64,000 nt of DNA, from positions 1 to 64,000 of the forward strand of contig JAFAGM010000077.1 in NCBI GenBank assembly GCA_023422775.1, read 5' to 3'. A model generated the notes under the pieces. The model was not told the DNA's origin, made no database searches, and saw only the letters and a program-made list of their open reading frames with translations. The position numbers and the translations under genes were made by a program. The stretch is from Pseudomonadota bacterium (GTDB lineage Bacteria > Pseudomonadota > Alphaproteobacteria > Rhizobiales > Xanthobacteraceae). Positions 45,624 to 54,979 of the stretch are shown here, piece by piece; position 1 is the stretch's first letter; the number at the start of each line of letters is the position of its first letter.

Positions 45624-46554
45624 GCGGGCCAATTCGCCAGTTTTGGGCAAGGCCGTGCTTATCGCAGGGCCGACCGCCAGCGGCAAGTCGGCGCTGGCGC
45701 TGGCGCTTGCCCAAACGACCTGTGGCGTGGTCATCAATACCGATTCCATGCAGGTCTATCGCGATCTTCGCGTCATCACCGCGCGGCCGACACCGGAGGA
45801 GGAGGCGCGTGTGCCGCACCGGCTCTATGGCCATGTCGACGCTTCGGTAAATTACTCGGCGGGGGCCTGGGTGGCGGGTGCCGCCAAAGTGCTGTCGGAG
45901 GCGCGTGCGGAGCAGCGGCTGCCGATCTTCGTCGGCGGTTCCGGCCTGTATTTCAAGGCGCTGACGCGTGGCCTGTCCGCGGTGCCGCCGATCCCCCCCG
46001 AGGTGCGCGATGCCGTTCGTGCGCGGCTGGAGCACGATGGCGTCGAGGCGCTGCATGCCGAACTGGCGCGATGGGATCCGGTATCGGCCGAGCGCCTCAA
46101 GCCGCGCGATCGAACCCGCATTGCGCGCGCGCTGGAGGTGATCGAGGCCACCGGCCGCGCGCTGACCGACTGGCACCGCGAGGCCCTGCCGCCGCTGCTG
46201 CCGCCGAGCGAGTTCTCCGCGCTGTTCCTCGCGCCGGAGCGCGAGCGGCTCTACGCCCGCATCGATGCGCGGTTCGATGCGATGCTGGCCGCAGGCGCGC
46301 TGGGGGAGGTCGAGACGTTGGCCGCGCGCAAGCTCGATCCCCTGCTGCCGGCGATGAAGGCCCACGGCGTTCCGGCGCTGATCCGCCATCTGCGCGGCGA
46401 AATCACCCGCGACCAGGCCGCCGAGATCGGCCGCGCCGATACCCGTCACTATGCCAAGCGGCAGTTCACCTGGTTCCGGCACCAGCTTCCGGAGTTCGAA
46501 TGGGTCGCGCCGGAAGCGGCGAGGGGGTGGCTGGCCGGGGTCATCCCGGAATGA
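45622..46554 (+). CDS. miaA: tRNA dimethylallyltransferase
   Basis: A 310-residue MiaA adding an isopentenyl group to A37 of tRNAs reading UNN codons. The P-loop is GPTASGKS (16-23), with NTDSMQVYRDL, FVGGSGLYFKALT and YAKRQFTWFRHQ. The ATG at 45622 gives normal length though AGGGA is only one base away; GTG at 45655 is an alternative. It is divergent from serB with no intergenic DNA. Confidence 0.95.
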
Positions 46555-46653
46555 CGCACATGTGGTGCGCATGCCTGCACACACGAAATTCGCACTCGCC
46601 GAACGCCCGGAACCCCGCTAAGCTGCGAAAATCGCGCTTTCGGCGTCCTTCCC

Positions 46654-46681
46654 TTGACTTCCCGGGACCGGGCGGTATAAC
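46654..46681 (+). promoter_or_regulatory. Sigma-70 promoter of the ilvB leader
   Basis: TTGACT (46654-46659) and TATAAC (46676-46681) are 16 bases apart. Transcription would start near 46688, about 25 bases before the leader peptide and 210 before ilvB. Confidence 0.75.
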
Positions 46682-46712
46682 CGCGCAACCTTCGGCAAGT
46701 TCGAGCCTTCAA

Positions 46713-46778
46713 ATGCGTAATATTATTACCAAATCCCTTATCGTAGTCGTACCCAGGCGCACCGCCGGGGGTGGCTGA
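46713..46778 (+). CDS. ilvB leader peptide (attenuator)
   Basis: A 21-codon frame reads MRNIITKSLIVVVPRRTAGG G. It contains consecutive Ile-Ile and Leu-Ile-Val-Val-Val codons, the hallmark of attenuation by branched-chain aminoacyl-tRNA supply. Downstream, 46777-46782 (GAGGCC) can pair with 46810-46815 (GGCCTC) to oppose the terminator, while 46757-46766 can pair with 46796-46805. Stalling at scarce Ile, Leu or Val codons would thus permit readthrough into ilvB. Confidence 0.85.
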   Translation: MRNIITKSLIVVVPRRTAGGG

Positions 46779-46807
46779 GGCCATCCCGAAATCCAGGCGG
46801 TGTGCAT

Positions 46808-46830
46808 GGGGCCTCTGGGGCCCTTTTTTA
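46808..46830 (+). terminator. ilvB attenuator terminator
   Basis: GGGCC (46809-46813) and GGCCC (46819-46823) form a stem followed directly by six T residues at 46824-46829. It lies 68 bases before the ilvB start and 30 after the leader peptide stop. Confidence 0.85.
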
Positions 46831-46897
46831 TTTCCCGAAGCAGACACTTGAGAAAGCCGCTGGCAACAGCGCATCCGGAGCAAGTCAGGAGCACGTC

Positions 46898-48673
46898 ATG
46901 ACCGACAAGAGCCACGATCCGAACCAGATGACCGGCGCCGCCATGATCGTGCGCGCGCTCATCGATCATGGCGTCCAGCATCTGTTCGGCTATCCCGGCG
47001 GCGCGGTGCTCCCGATTTATGACGAGATTTTCCAGCAGGGCGACGTCGAGCACATTCTTGTGCGGCACGAGCAGGGCGCCGGCCACGCCGCCGAGGGCTA
47101 TGCGCGCTCGACCGGCAAGCCCGGCGTGGTGCTGGTGACCTCGGGTCCCGGCGCCACCAACATGGTGACGCCGCTGACGGACGCGCTGATGGATTCGATT
47201 CCGCTGGTCTGCATCACCGGGCAGGTCCCGACACATCTGATCGGCAACGACGCGTTCCAGGAATGCGACACCGTCGGCATCACGCGTCCCTGCACCAAGC
47301 ACAATTGGCTGGTGCGCGACGTCAACGATCTCGCGAAGGTGCTGCATGAAGCGTTCTACGTCGCGACATCGGGCCGTCCCGGACCCGTGTTGGTCGACGT
47401 GCCCAAGGATGTGCAGTTTGCAACCGGCACCTATCATCCGCCGCGCAGGGACGACGTGCACGTTTCCTACACGCCGCGGGTGAAGGGAGACGCGACGCAG
47501 ATTCGCAAGGCCGTGGCGCTGCTGGCGTCAGCGAGACGGCCGGTGATCTATTCCGGCGGCGGCGTCATCAACTCCGGCCCCGAAGCCTCGAAGCTGTTGC
47601 GCGACCTGGTCGAGGCCACGGGATTCCCGATCACCTCGACCCTGATGGGGCTGGGCGCCTATCCGGCGAGCGGCAAGAACTGGCTCGGCATGCTGGGCAT
47701 GCACGGCACCTACGAGGCCAACATGGCGATGCATGATTGCGACGTCATGCTGTGCATCGGCGCGCGCTTCGACGACCGCATCACCGGCCGCGTCGATGCG
47801 TTCTCGCCGGGCTCGAAGAAGATCCACATCGACATCGATCCGTCCTCCATCAACAAGAACATCCGCGTCGACGTGCCGATCATCGGCGACGCCGCCAACG
47901 TGATGGGCGACCTGCTGCAGGTGTTCAAGGCGGAAGCGAAGAAGCCCGACATCAAGGCCTGGTGGCAGGAAATCGCGGTGTGGCGCGCGCGCAATTCGCT
48001 CGCCTACAAGAAGAACAACGATATCATCCTGCCGCAATACGCCATCGAACGGCTGTTCGCGGCGACGCGCGGCCGTGACACCTACATCACGACCGAGGTC
48101 GGCCAGCACCAGATGTGGGCGGCGCAGTTCTACGGTTTCGAGGAGCCGCATCGCTGGATGACGTCGGGCGGTCTCGGCACCATGGGCTACGGCCTGCCGG
48201 CCGCGCTCGGCGTGCAGGTCGCGCACCCGGACAGCCTCGTGATCGACATCGCCGGCGACGCCTCGGTGCAGATGACGATGCAGGAAATGTCGACGGCCGT
48301 TCAGTACGAACTGCCGATCAAGATTTTCATCCTCAACAACCAGTACATGGGCATGGTGCGGCAGTGGCAGCAACTGCTGCACGGTAACCGGCTGTCGCAT
48401 TCGTACTCCGAGGCGCTGCCGGATTTCGTCAAGCTTGCCGACGCATTCGGCTGCGTCGGCCTGCAGGCGATCAAGCCCGGCGATCTCGACGGTGCGCTGA
48501 AGGAAATGATCAGCGTCAAGCGTCCGGTGCTGTTCGATTGCCGCGTCGCTACGCTGGAAAACTGCTTCCCGATGATTCCCTCCGGCAAGGCGCATAACGA
48601 AATGCTCCTGCCGGTGGAAGCGACCGACGAAGCCACCGCCGCGGCGTTCGCCGGCGGCAAGGCGCTGGTGTGA
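46898..48673 (+). CDS. ilvB: Acetolactate synthase large subunit
   Basis: A 591-residue thiamine-diphosphate enzyme making acetolactate and acetohydroxybutyrate for valine, leucine and isoleucine. The ThDP glutamate is in VRHEQGAGHAAEGYAR, the FAD region includes GMLGMHGTYEANMAMHDCD, and the ThDP/Mg motif is GDASVQMTMQEM followed by LNNQYMGMVRQWQ. CAGGAG precedes the ATG at 46898. Regulation is by the attenuator upstream. Its small-subunit gene is not adjacent but 1.3 kb downstream. Confidence 0.97.
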   Translation: MTDKSHDPNQMTGAAMIVRALIDHGVQHLFGYPGGAVLPIYDEIFQQGDVEHILVRHEQGAGHAAEGYARSTGKPGVVLVTSGPGATNMVTPLTDALMDSIPLVCITGQVPTHLIGNDAFQECDTVGITRPCTKHNWLVRDVNDLAKVLHEAFYVATSGRPGPVLVDVPKDVQFATGTYHPPRRDDVHVSYTPRVKGDATQIRKAVALLASARRPVIYSGGGVINSGPEASKLLRDLVEATGFPITSTLMGLGAYPASGKNWLGMLGMHGTYEANMAMHDCDVMLCIGARFDDRITGRVDAFSPGSKKIHIDIDPSSINKNIRVDVPIIGDAANVMGDLLQVFKAEAKKPDIKAWWQEIAVWRARNSLAYKKNNDIILPQYAIERLFAATRGRDTYITTEVGQHQMWAAQFYGFEEPHRWMTSGGLGTMGYGLPAALGVQVAHPDSLVIDIAGDASVQMTMQEMSTAVQYELPIKIFILNNQYMGMVRQWQQLLHGNRLSHSYSEALPDFVKLADAFGCVGLQAIKPGDLDGALKEMISVKRPVLFDCRVATLENCFPMIPSGKAHNEMLLPVEATDEATAAAFAGGKALV

Positions 48674-48707
48674 GGATGCGGGTGTGAGAACGCCGGCCAC
48701 AAATTCC

Positions 48708-48812
48708 GCTGTCATCGCCCGACTTGATCGGGCGATCCAGTACGCCGCGGCGGCTCGGGCTTGCCCGGATGCCTCTGGAATACTGGGTCCCCGCCTTCGC
48801 GGGGACGACGAG
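48708..48812. repeat. Palindromic repeat (ATCCAGTA type), copy 2
   Basis: GCTGTCATCGCCC...GGGCGATCCAGTACGCCGC and the opposite arm ACTGGGTCCCCGCC...GGGGACGACGAG lie between ilvB and the threonine dehydratase gene. Two local stems (CGCCCGACTTGATCGGGCG and CCCCGCCTTCGCGGGG) are nested in the longer palindrome. Confidence 0.85.
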
Positions 48813-48831
48813 TGGGGGAGAGGATAGAAGA

Positions 48832-49815
48832 GTGTTTGACCTCGCCGAACTCGAACGCGCACACGGGATCGTGGGGCAGGCGGTGCCGCCGACGCCGGCG
48901 CATGTCTGGCCGCTGTTGGCGCAGCGGCTCGGCGCTCACGTTGTGGTCAAGCACGAGAACCACACGCCGATCGGCGCCTTCAAGGTGCGCGGGGGACTGG
49001 TCTATCTGGACCGGCTGAAGCGCGAGGCGCCGAACACGCCCGGGATCATCTCTGCCACGCGCGGCAATCACGGGCAGAGCCTGGCATTCGCGGCCGGCCG
49101 CCACGGCGTTCCGGCCGTCATCTATGTGCCGCGAGGCAATTCGGTCGAGAAGAACCGCGCCATGCGTGCGTTCGGCGCCGAATTGGTCGAGCACGGCGAG
49201 GACTTTCAGGCCGCGCGCGAGGAAGCCGAACGCCGCGCCCAGTTCGCGGGCCTTCACATGGTGCCGTCGTTCCATCCCGATCTCGTGCTCGGCGTCGCCA
49301 CCTATGCGCTCGAATTGCTGCGCGCAGCACCCGATCTCGACGTGCTCTATGTGCCGATCGGGCAAGGCTCCGGAATCTGCGGCTGCATCATGGCGCGCGA
49401 TCTGCTCGGGCTGAAGACCGAGATCGTCGGCGTGCAGTCGACCGAAGCGCCGTCCTACGCGCTGTCGTTCGCGGCGGGGAAGGTCGTGACCACCGAAACC
49501 AGCAACACGCTGGCCGACGGCATGGCGACGCGCATTCCGGATCCGGATGCGCTCGCCATCATCCGCAATGGCGCCGCGCGCATCGTGCAGGTGACCGACG
49601 ACGAAGTTGCCACTGCGGTCCGGGTCTACTGGACCGATACGCACAATCTCGCCGAGGGTGCGGGCGCAGCCCCGCTGGCCGCGGCGCTGCAGGAGAAGAC
49701 AGGGCTCGCCGGCAAGCGCGTCGGCCTGGTGCTGTCAGGCGGCAATATCGATTTCGATCTGTTTCAGAACTGGATCGCGCCGGAAACCGCTGTCGCACGC
49801 AGGATAGCGGTGTGA
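48832..49815 (+). CDS. Threonine dehydratase-like PLP enzyme
   Basis: A 327-residue fold-type II PLP enzyme. The Schiff-base lysine is Lys51 in PIGAFKVRGG, with SATRGNHGQSLAFAA and the phosphate-binding glycine loop PIGQGSGICG. It lacks the C-terminal ACT-like regulatory domain of biosynthetic IlvA, resembling catabolic threonine/serine dehydratase. 2-Oxobutyrate made from threonine is a substrate of acetolactate synthase, which fits its position between ilvB and ilvH. The GTG at 48832 has GGGAGAGGA upstream. Palindromic repeats flank it on both sides. Confidence 0.9.
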   Translation: MFDLAELERAHGIVGQAVPPTPAHVWPLLAQRLGAHVVVKHENHTPIGAFKVRGGLVYLDRLKREAPNTPGIISATRGNHGQSLAFAAGRHGVPAVIYVPRGNSVEKNRAMRAFGAELVEHGEDFQAAREEAERRAQFAGLHMVPSFHPDLVLGVATYALELLRAAPDLDVLYVPIGQGSGICGCIMARDLLGLKTEIVGVQSTEAPSYALSFAAGKVVTTETSNTLADGMATRIPDPDALAIIRNGAARIVQVTDDEVATAVRVYWTDTHNLAEGAGAAPLAAALQEKTGLAGKRVGLVLSGGNIDFDLFQNWIAPETAVARRIAV

Positions 49816-49845
49816 GCATGGCAGCCTGCGCGCCGCAGATACACA

Positions 49846-49945
49846 CGTCATCGTCCGGCCTGACCGGACGATCCAGTATGCCGCGGCCTCTCGACCGATC
49901 CGGGACGCCGGCGATTACTGGATGCCCGCCTGCGCGGGCATGACA
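49846..49945. repeat. Palindromic repeat (ATCCAGTA type), copy 3
   Basis: CGTCATCGTCCGGCCTGACC...GGACGATCCAGTATGCCGC and the opposite arm TTACTGGATGCCCGCC...GCGGGCATGACA lie between the dehydratase and ilvH. The inner stem CCCGCCTGCGCGGG is clear. The element ends 24 bases before the ilvH start. Confidence 0.85.
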
Positions 49946-49969
49946 ATGGAGAATGACAAGGGGACGACA

Positions 49970-50512
49970 ATGAACCAGCCCGCATCGGCCTACTTCCTGG
50001 AAGAGCGTCACGATCCGAACGAGTCGCACACGCTGTCGGTCCTCGTGCAGAACGAACCGGGCGTGCTCGCGCGCGTGATCGGGCTGTTCTCCGGCCGCGG
50101 CTACAACATCGAAAGCCTCACCGTTTCCGAAACCGAAAGCCAGAAACATCTCTCGCGCATCACCATCGTCACCACGGGGACGCCGATGGTGATCGAGCAG
50201 ATCAAGCACCAGCTCGATCGGATGGTGCCGGTCTATCGCGTCGTCGACATGACGATCACCGGCCGTTCCATCGAGCGGGAACTGGCGATGGTGAAAGTGC
50301 GCGGCGGCGGCGACCACCGCGTCGAGGCGCTGCGGCTGGCGGACGCGTTCCGCGCCCGCGTCATCGACGCCACGATCGAGAGCTTTGTGTTCGAGATCAC
50401 AGGCAATTCGGCGAAAATCAGTCAATTCATCGACCTGATGCGCCCCCTCGGCCTTGTCGAGGTGTCGCGCACCGGCGTTGCCGCGATCGGTCGCGGGCCT
50501 GAAGGGATGTGA
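49970..50512 (+). CDS. ilvH: Acetolactate synthase regulatory small subunit
   Basis: A 180-residue small subunit with an N-terminal ACT domain (HTLSVLVQNEPGVLARVIGLFSG) that binds valine and a C-terminal ACT-like half (ELAMVKVRGGGDHRVEALRL). It activates and gives feedback control to IlvB. AAGGGG precedes the ATG at 49970. The next gene starts three bases after its stop. Confidence 0.96.
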   Translation: MNQPASAYFLEERHDPNESHTLSVLVQNEPGVLARVIGLFSGRGYNIESLTVSETESQKHLSRITIVTTGTPMVIEQIKHQLDRMVPVYRVVDMTITGRSIERELAMVKVRGGGDHRVEALRLADAFRARVIDATIESFVFEITGNSAKISQFIDLMRPLGLVEVSRTGVAAIGRGPEGM

Positions 50513-50515
50513 AAC

Positions 50516-51211
50516 ATGCTGGCGCGGGACTGGTACTACACTCAAAGACGTCAACTCGGCCTCGATACCGCGGTCGCCTCGATCTACGACCGGCATGAGG
50601 ACAGCGATCTGCGCGCCCGCGCGGCGCTGAACATGCTCGGCGTGCAGAAGGGCTGGCGGGTGGCCGATATCGGCTGCGGCAACGGCGTGCTGGCTTGCGA
50701 GGCGGCGATGATGGGGGCCGAGGTCGATGCGATCGATATTTCGCCGGCCATGCTGGCGCTCGCCAACATCCAGGCCCGCGACCGCAAGGTGGCGATCCGC
50801 ACCCAGCCGGCCGGCATGCTGAGCTTCGCCTACCAGCCGAATTCGTACGATCTGATCGTCAGCGAGTTCACGCTGCATCATTTGCCCGATTTCTGGAAGG
50901 CGGTGGCGCTGGCGCGGATCCATGCGGCGCTGAAGCCCGGCGCGAATTTCTACCTGCGCGACATCGTCTTCGTCAGCATGCCCGACGGCACCGATCGCAG
51001 TATCGAACAATGGGCGGATTTTTCGATCAAGAACCACGATTTCGAGCGCGACAGCGTGGTCACCCATATGCGCGACGAGTATTCGACGTTCGGCTGGGTG
51101 ATCGAGCGCATGCTGACCGATATCGGCTTCACGCTGGAATCCGTCGACTACCACGCGCCGCTGCACGGCACTTATATCCTGCGCAAGCCCAAGCCCGACC
51201 AACCGAGCTAA
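50516..51211 (+). CDS. Class I SAM-dependent methyltransferase
   Basis: A 231-residue Rossmann methyltransferase. Motif I is VADIGCGNGVLACEAA (about 48-63), the acidic strand end is VDAIDISPAML, and motif IV is YDLIVSEFTLHHLP. The C-terminus (HAPLHGTYILRKPK) closes the sheet. It starts three bases after ilvH, so it is probably co-transcribed, but no step of branched-chain synthesis needs it. The substrate is unknown. Confidence 0.88.
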   Translation: MLARDWYYTQRRQLGLDTAVASIYDRHEDSDLRARAALNMLGVQKGWRVADIGCGNGVLACEAAMMGAEVDAIDISPAMLALANIQARDRKVAIRTQPAGMLSFAYQPNSYDLIVSEFTLHHLPDFWKAVALARIHAALKPGANFYLRDIVFVSMPDGTDRSIEQWADFSIKNHDFERDSVVTHMRDEYSTFGWVIERMLTDIGFTLESVDYHAPLHGTYILRKPKPDQPS

Positions 51212-51311
51212 GTCTCTCCGCAATCATCACCATTGTCGGCGGCATGCCCTTCATGCCGCTGTCGAAGCGACTCAGAAAAACAGATCCACCCAAAGGTCGC
51301 GTGAGGCCTGC

Positions 51312-51917
51312 ATGTCGCATTCGGTCCTGATCGCCTTCATCATGTTCGCCACCGTGATGTTCTTCACGCCGGGGCCGAACAACATCATGCTGCTGTCGTC
51401 GGGACTCACGTTCGGCTTCCGCCCGACCATCCCGCACATCATGGGCATCACGGTCGGCTTTGCCTTCATGGTCGGCGCGGTCGGCCTTGGGCTCGGGACC
51501 ATCTTCATCGCCTATCCGGTGCTGCAGACCATCCTGAAATATATCGGAGCGGCCTACCTGATCTACCTGGCCGTCCATATCGCGCTGTCGGAGCCGCCTT
51601 CGGCGGAGGCCGATGACCGCGGCGGCCACCCGATGACCTTCTGGGGCGCGGCCATGTTCCAGTGGGTCAACGCCAAGGGCTGGGTCATGGTGATCGGCAC
51701 CATCACCGCCTATGCGGCGATCGCCGCCTATCCCTGGAACATCGCGATCCAGGTGGCGCTGAGCCTGTTTTTGGGGATCCTGTCCTGCACCGCCTGGGCC
51801 CTGTTCGGGTCAGCGCTGCGGCCGGTCCTGACCTCCCGGCGGGCGGTCCGGGCCTTCAACATCGTCATGGCGGTCCTGCTGCTGGCCTCCCTCTACCCCG
51901 TCTTCATGGACGCATGA
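51312..51917 (+). CDS. LysE-family amino acid exporter
   Basis: A 201-residue RhtB/LysE protein with six helices. The signature TPGPNNIMLLSSGLTFGFRP is at residues 19-38 and FQWVNAKGWVMVIG is the mid-protein motif. It probably exports an amino acid or homoserine-like compound; placed within the ilv cluster, a branched-chain product is a reasonable guess only. It begins 100 bases after the methyltransferase. Confidence 0.92.
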   Translation: MSHSVLIAFIMFATVMFFTPGPNNIMLLSSGLTFGFRPTIPHIMGITVGFAFMVGAVGLGLGTIFIAYPVLQTILKYIGAAYLIYLAVHIALSEPPSAEADDRGGHPMTFWGAAMFQWVNAKGWVMVIGTITAYAAIAAYPWNIAIQVALSLFLGILSCTAWALFGSALRPVLTSRRAVRAFNIVMAVLLLASLYPVFMDA

Positions 51918-52064
51918 TGCGGCATCGCGCCATGCAGAAACGGGTTTCCTTTGACGCAGAAAATGCTCTAGACAACCCCGGAAATTCGCGGGCAACCGGC
52001 GGTTCTTATCCACCCAAGCGCCTGATTAACCGGCCGATTTTGGCCATCCATCGAGGAAACGACC

Positions 52065-53084
52065 ATGCGTGTTTATTACGATCGTGATGCCGACCTGAAC
52101 CTGATCAAGGGCAAGAAGGTCGCCATCGTCGGCTACGGCAGCCAGGGCCATGCCCATGCGCTGAACCTGAAGGACTCCGGCGTCAAGGAAGTCGCCATCG
52201 CGCTCCGCAAGGGTTCGGCCTCGGCCAAGAAGGCGGAAGCCGCCGGCTTCAAGGTTCTGGAAGTCGCCGAGGCTGCGAAATGGGCCGACCTCGTCATGAT
52301 GCTGACCCCCGACGAACTGCAGGGCGACATCTACCGCGAGCACCTGCACGACAACATGAAGAAGGGCGCGGCGCTGGTGTTCGCCCACGGCCTCAACGTC
52401 CATTTCAACCTGCTCGACCCGCGCGCCGACCTCGACGTGCTGATGATCGCGCCGAAGGGCCCCGGCCATACCGTGCGCTCGGAATATCAGCGCGGCGGCG
52501 GCGTGCCCTGCCTGATCGCGATCGCCAAGGATGTTTCGGGCAACGCCCATGACCTCGGCCTGAGCTACGCTTCGGCAATCGGCGGCGGCCGCGCCGGCAT
52601 CATCGAAACCACCTTCAAGGAAGAATGCGAGACCGACCTGTTCGGCGAGCAGGTGGTGCTCTGCGGCGGCCTGGTCGAACTGATCAAGGGCGGCTACGAG
52701 ACGCTGGTCGAAGCCGGCTACGCGCCCGAGATGGCCTATTTCGAGTGCCTGCACGAGGTGAAGCTGATCGTCGACCTGATCTATGAAGGCGGCATCGCCA
52801 ACATGAACTACTCGATCTCCAACACCGCCGAATACGGCGAATACGTCACCGGCCCGCGCATCGTCACCGCAGAGACCAAGGCCGAGATGAAGCGCGTCCT
52901 CGCCGACATCCAGGGCGGCAAGTTCGCCCGCGACTGGATGCTGGAGAACAAGGTCAACCAGACCTCGTTCAAGGCGACCCGCGCCAAGCTCGCCGAGCAC
53001 CCGATCGAGGAGGTCGGCGCAAAACTCCGCGACATGATGCCGTGGATCAAGAAGGGCGCGCTGGTCGACAAGACCAAGAACTGA
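52065..53084 (+). CDS. ilvC: Ketol-acid reductoisomerase
   Basis: A 339-residue class I enzyme converting acetolactate to dihydroxyisovalerate with NADPH. The cofactor motif is GYGSQGHAHALNLKDSG near residue 24, with LRKGSASAKKAE determining NADPH preference. The knotted C-terminal domain has ETDLFGEQVVLCGG and LIVDLIYEGGIANMNYSIS with Mg-binding acidic residues. GAGGAAACGACC precedes the ATG. A Bradyrhizobium-type repeat follows the stop. Confidence 0.98.
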   Translation: MRVYYDRDADLNLIKGKKVAIVGYGSQGHAHALNLKDSGVKEVAIALRKGSASAKKAEAAGFKVLEVAEAAKWADLVMMLTPDELQGDIYREHLHDNMKKGAALVFAHGLNVHFNLLDPRADLDVLMIAPKGPGHTVRSEYQRGGGVPCLIAIAKDVSGNAHDLGLSYASAIGGGRAGIIETTFKEECETDLFGEQVVLCGGLVELIKGGYETLVEAGYAPEMAYFECLHEVKLIVDLIYEGGIANMNYSISNTAEYGEYVTGPRIVTAETKAEMKRVLADIQGGKFARDWMLENKVNQTSFKATRAKLAEHPIEEVGAKLRDMMPWIKKGALVDKTKN

Positions 53085-53093
53085 CGATCACAT

Positions 53094-53205
53094 GCCCCGG
53101 ATGCAGTGCAGCACGCAAGTGGTGCGCTGCTGGTCCGGGGCCCATGTCAGAAGAAGGTCCCGGCTCTGCGGCGCATCGCTGGCGCGCTGCACCGCGTCCG
53201 GGACA
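53094..53205. repeat. Twin-hairpin intergenic repeat after ilvC
   Basis: Two consecutive imperfect hairpins: CCCCGGATGCAGTGCAGCAC with its partner ending TGGTCCGGGG (53095-53140), and GTCCCGG...CCGGGAC (53157-53204) enclosing GCGGCGCATCGCTGGCGCGC. This double element resembles an abundant Bradyrhizobium intergenic repeat. It occupies half the 246-base gap between ilvC and the DUF2336 gene and may act as their shared transcript end. Confidence 0.8.
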
Positions 53206-53330
53206 CGAGAGCGCTCCACGACTCAAGCAGTTCAACAAATTCGTCTGCGGCGAATAGGCCAACATTTACCGGGTCGAAGCCCGGTCGCTTGACATGCGTT
53301 CTCGGAAATTCGGTGGTTGGACGGCCAAAC

Positions 53331-54431
53331 TTAGCTCGGCCGCACCGGCTCCTTCTCGATCCTGTTATGAAGCTGCCAGAACCGCACCGTGCGCTGCGCC
53401 GTCTCCATCGACAGCTTCTTGTAGTCGCGCTCTGCAAGCTCCATCGTCTTGTCGTCGACCGGGCCGAAGGCCGGCCGGTTGCGCAGGATCGACTCGACCG
53501 TCGGCCAGTTCAGCCGGGCCGACCGGCACGGAATCAGGATCAGATCGGCGCGGGGGCCTTCCATCAGCTTCGCGGTCATCTCGACCGGCATGTCGTTGAG
53601 AACCGCAAGCGCAACCGTGACCTCGTCGAACTTCTTCGACTCGGCGAAATTGTAGACGGCGGCGTCGTCCAGCTCGCTCAGCTCCTTCATCAGCTTCACG
53701 AGTTCTTCGGCAACGCCGAAGTTGCGTGCCGGAGGCTGCGCTTCGCGGGCGATCTCGTTCAACACCTGACGGATTTCCTCCTGGATCGCGGGTGGCGCAA
53801 TCGCCAGCAGGCGGTTGCGGACGGTCTCCTTGGCGCGGCGCAGCAGGTCTGCCAGGAACTTCGCCGGAAAATCGGCGCGCAGGCCGAGGATCTCGACCAG
53901 TTCGTCGTCCGCACCGGCACGGGCGACGATGGAGGAAAAGCCTTCGTCTGAGAACCGCGCGCCGGCATTGTTGGCGAGCTTCCGGATCACCTTGCCTTCG
54001 CCGCGGTCGACGATGACGTCGGTGACGGCGACGGGCAGGTTGGCGCGACCGGAAATCGCAAGCAGATGGTCCTGTCCCTTGCTGCTGGCGATTTCGACCA
54101 GCACCTCGGTGCCGAGCCGGCTGGAATTCGCGAGCACGCTGCCGGCGACCTCGATCTCGTCGTCCCAGGCCAGATGCTGGATGACCTCGAACGGCGCGTA
54201 GTCGAGCGGCGCCAGCCGTTTCGACAACTCGGCCTTGGCCCGTGTTTCGACACGCGCAATCAGGAGGCAGAGTACGTCGTCGAAGACCTGGACCTGGTCG
54301 TCGCTGAGGCGCTCGCCGTCGTTGAGAAAGAGATCGGTGACCTGCCGGAGGGTATCCACCCGTCGGGCGGGCGAACCGCCTCGAACGGCGTCCTCGAGTT
54401 CGGCGATGATTGAATGAGCCGGCTGTTGCAC
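53331..54431 (-). CDS. DUF2336 domain protein
   Basis: A 366-residue helical-repeat protein. DUF2336 is evident in ELEDAVRGGSPARRVDTLRQ, VFDDVLCLLIARVETRAKAEL and LAWDDEIEVAGSVLANS; the repeats resemble HEAT-type packing. No enzyme motif or signal peptide is seen. The start is uncertain: GTG at 54431 (before QQPAHSII) is chosen because homology begins there; longer in-frame starts reach 54554. The function is unknown in this family. Confidence 0.8.
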   Translation of the reverse strand: MQQPAHSIIAELEDAVRGGSPARRVDTLRQVTDLFLNDGERLSDDQVQVFDDVLCLLIARVETRAKAELSKRLAPLDYAPFEVIQHLAWDDEIEVAGSVLANSSRLGTEVLVEIASSKGQDHLLAISGRANLPVAVTDVIVDRGEGKVIRKLANNAGARFSDEGFSSIVARAGADDELVEILGLRADFPAKFLADLLRRAKETVRNRLLAIAPPAIQEEIRQVLNEIAREAQPPARNFGVAEELVKLMKELSELDDAAVYNFAESKKFDEVTVALAVLNDMPVEMTAKLMEGPRADLILIPCRSARLNWPTVESILRNRPAFGPVDDKTMELAERDYKKLSMETAQRTVRFWQLHNRIEKEPVRPS

Positions 54432-54979
54432 GATCTGCAGCCTGTTGTTGTGGTTGTTACAAGGGTTCGGCCCGGACAATGGCGGGTCCACTGTTACGTC
54501 CGGGTTAAGGCTGGAATTACCGCCTGGAGTTGCAGGTGGCGCTCGGAACACCAAAACGGTATCGCGCCGTCATCATCGCCCGATCCAGATGCGGCAAAGT
54601 GCGCTCCGCATTGCGTGCGCCGCCTTCGGGCTTTCCTTGCGGGGCCGTCATGCGCCGGACGCCGTTTGACGCGACAAGCCGCCAAAAAATGGCTGACGTT
54701 GAACCGGATCGGGCGTTTCTCCAGAGTTTTCGGTATGCCGGTGCGCCTGATATCCTCTCCAGATCGTTTCCAGGAAAACTCGAATGGGAAACTCTCTGCC
54801 GGCAGCGGGCACTTCCGACCGGCGCTCTCCGGGCAAACCCGCGCTGCGGGCGCTTAAGAGTTCCTTCACGACGAACTTCATTAAACCCCTTACAAGAGCC
54901 TGTACCCACACGAGATCTGCCGTCATCACTGGCGCGTCCACCGGTATCGGCCGGCCTGTGCAGAGCCGCTGCTCGCCGA
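54432..54979. other. Intergenic stretch, no clear gene
   Basis: About 550 bases between two minus-strand genes. A minus-strand frame of up to 123 codons crosses into the DUF3300 gene end (54648-55019) but has no recognised domain and no good ribosome site. The part next to the DUF2336 gene probably holds that gene's promoter. I see no RNA gene or repeat. Confidence 0.4.

Noticed and set aside
51952..51975. TTGACG followed by TAGACA upstream of ilvC
   Set aside because: Spacing is only 12 bases, too short for a sigma-70 promoter.
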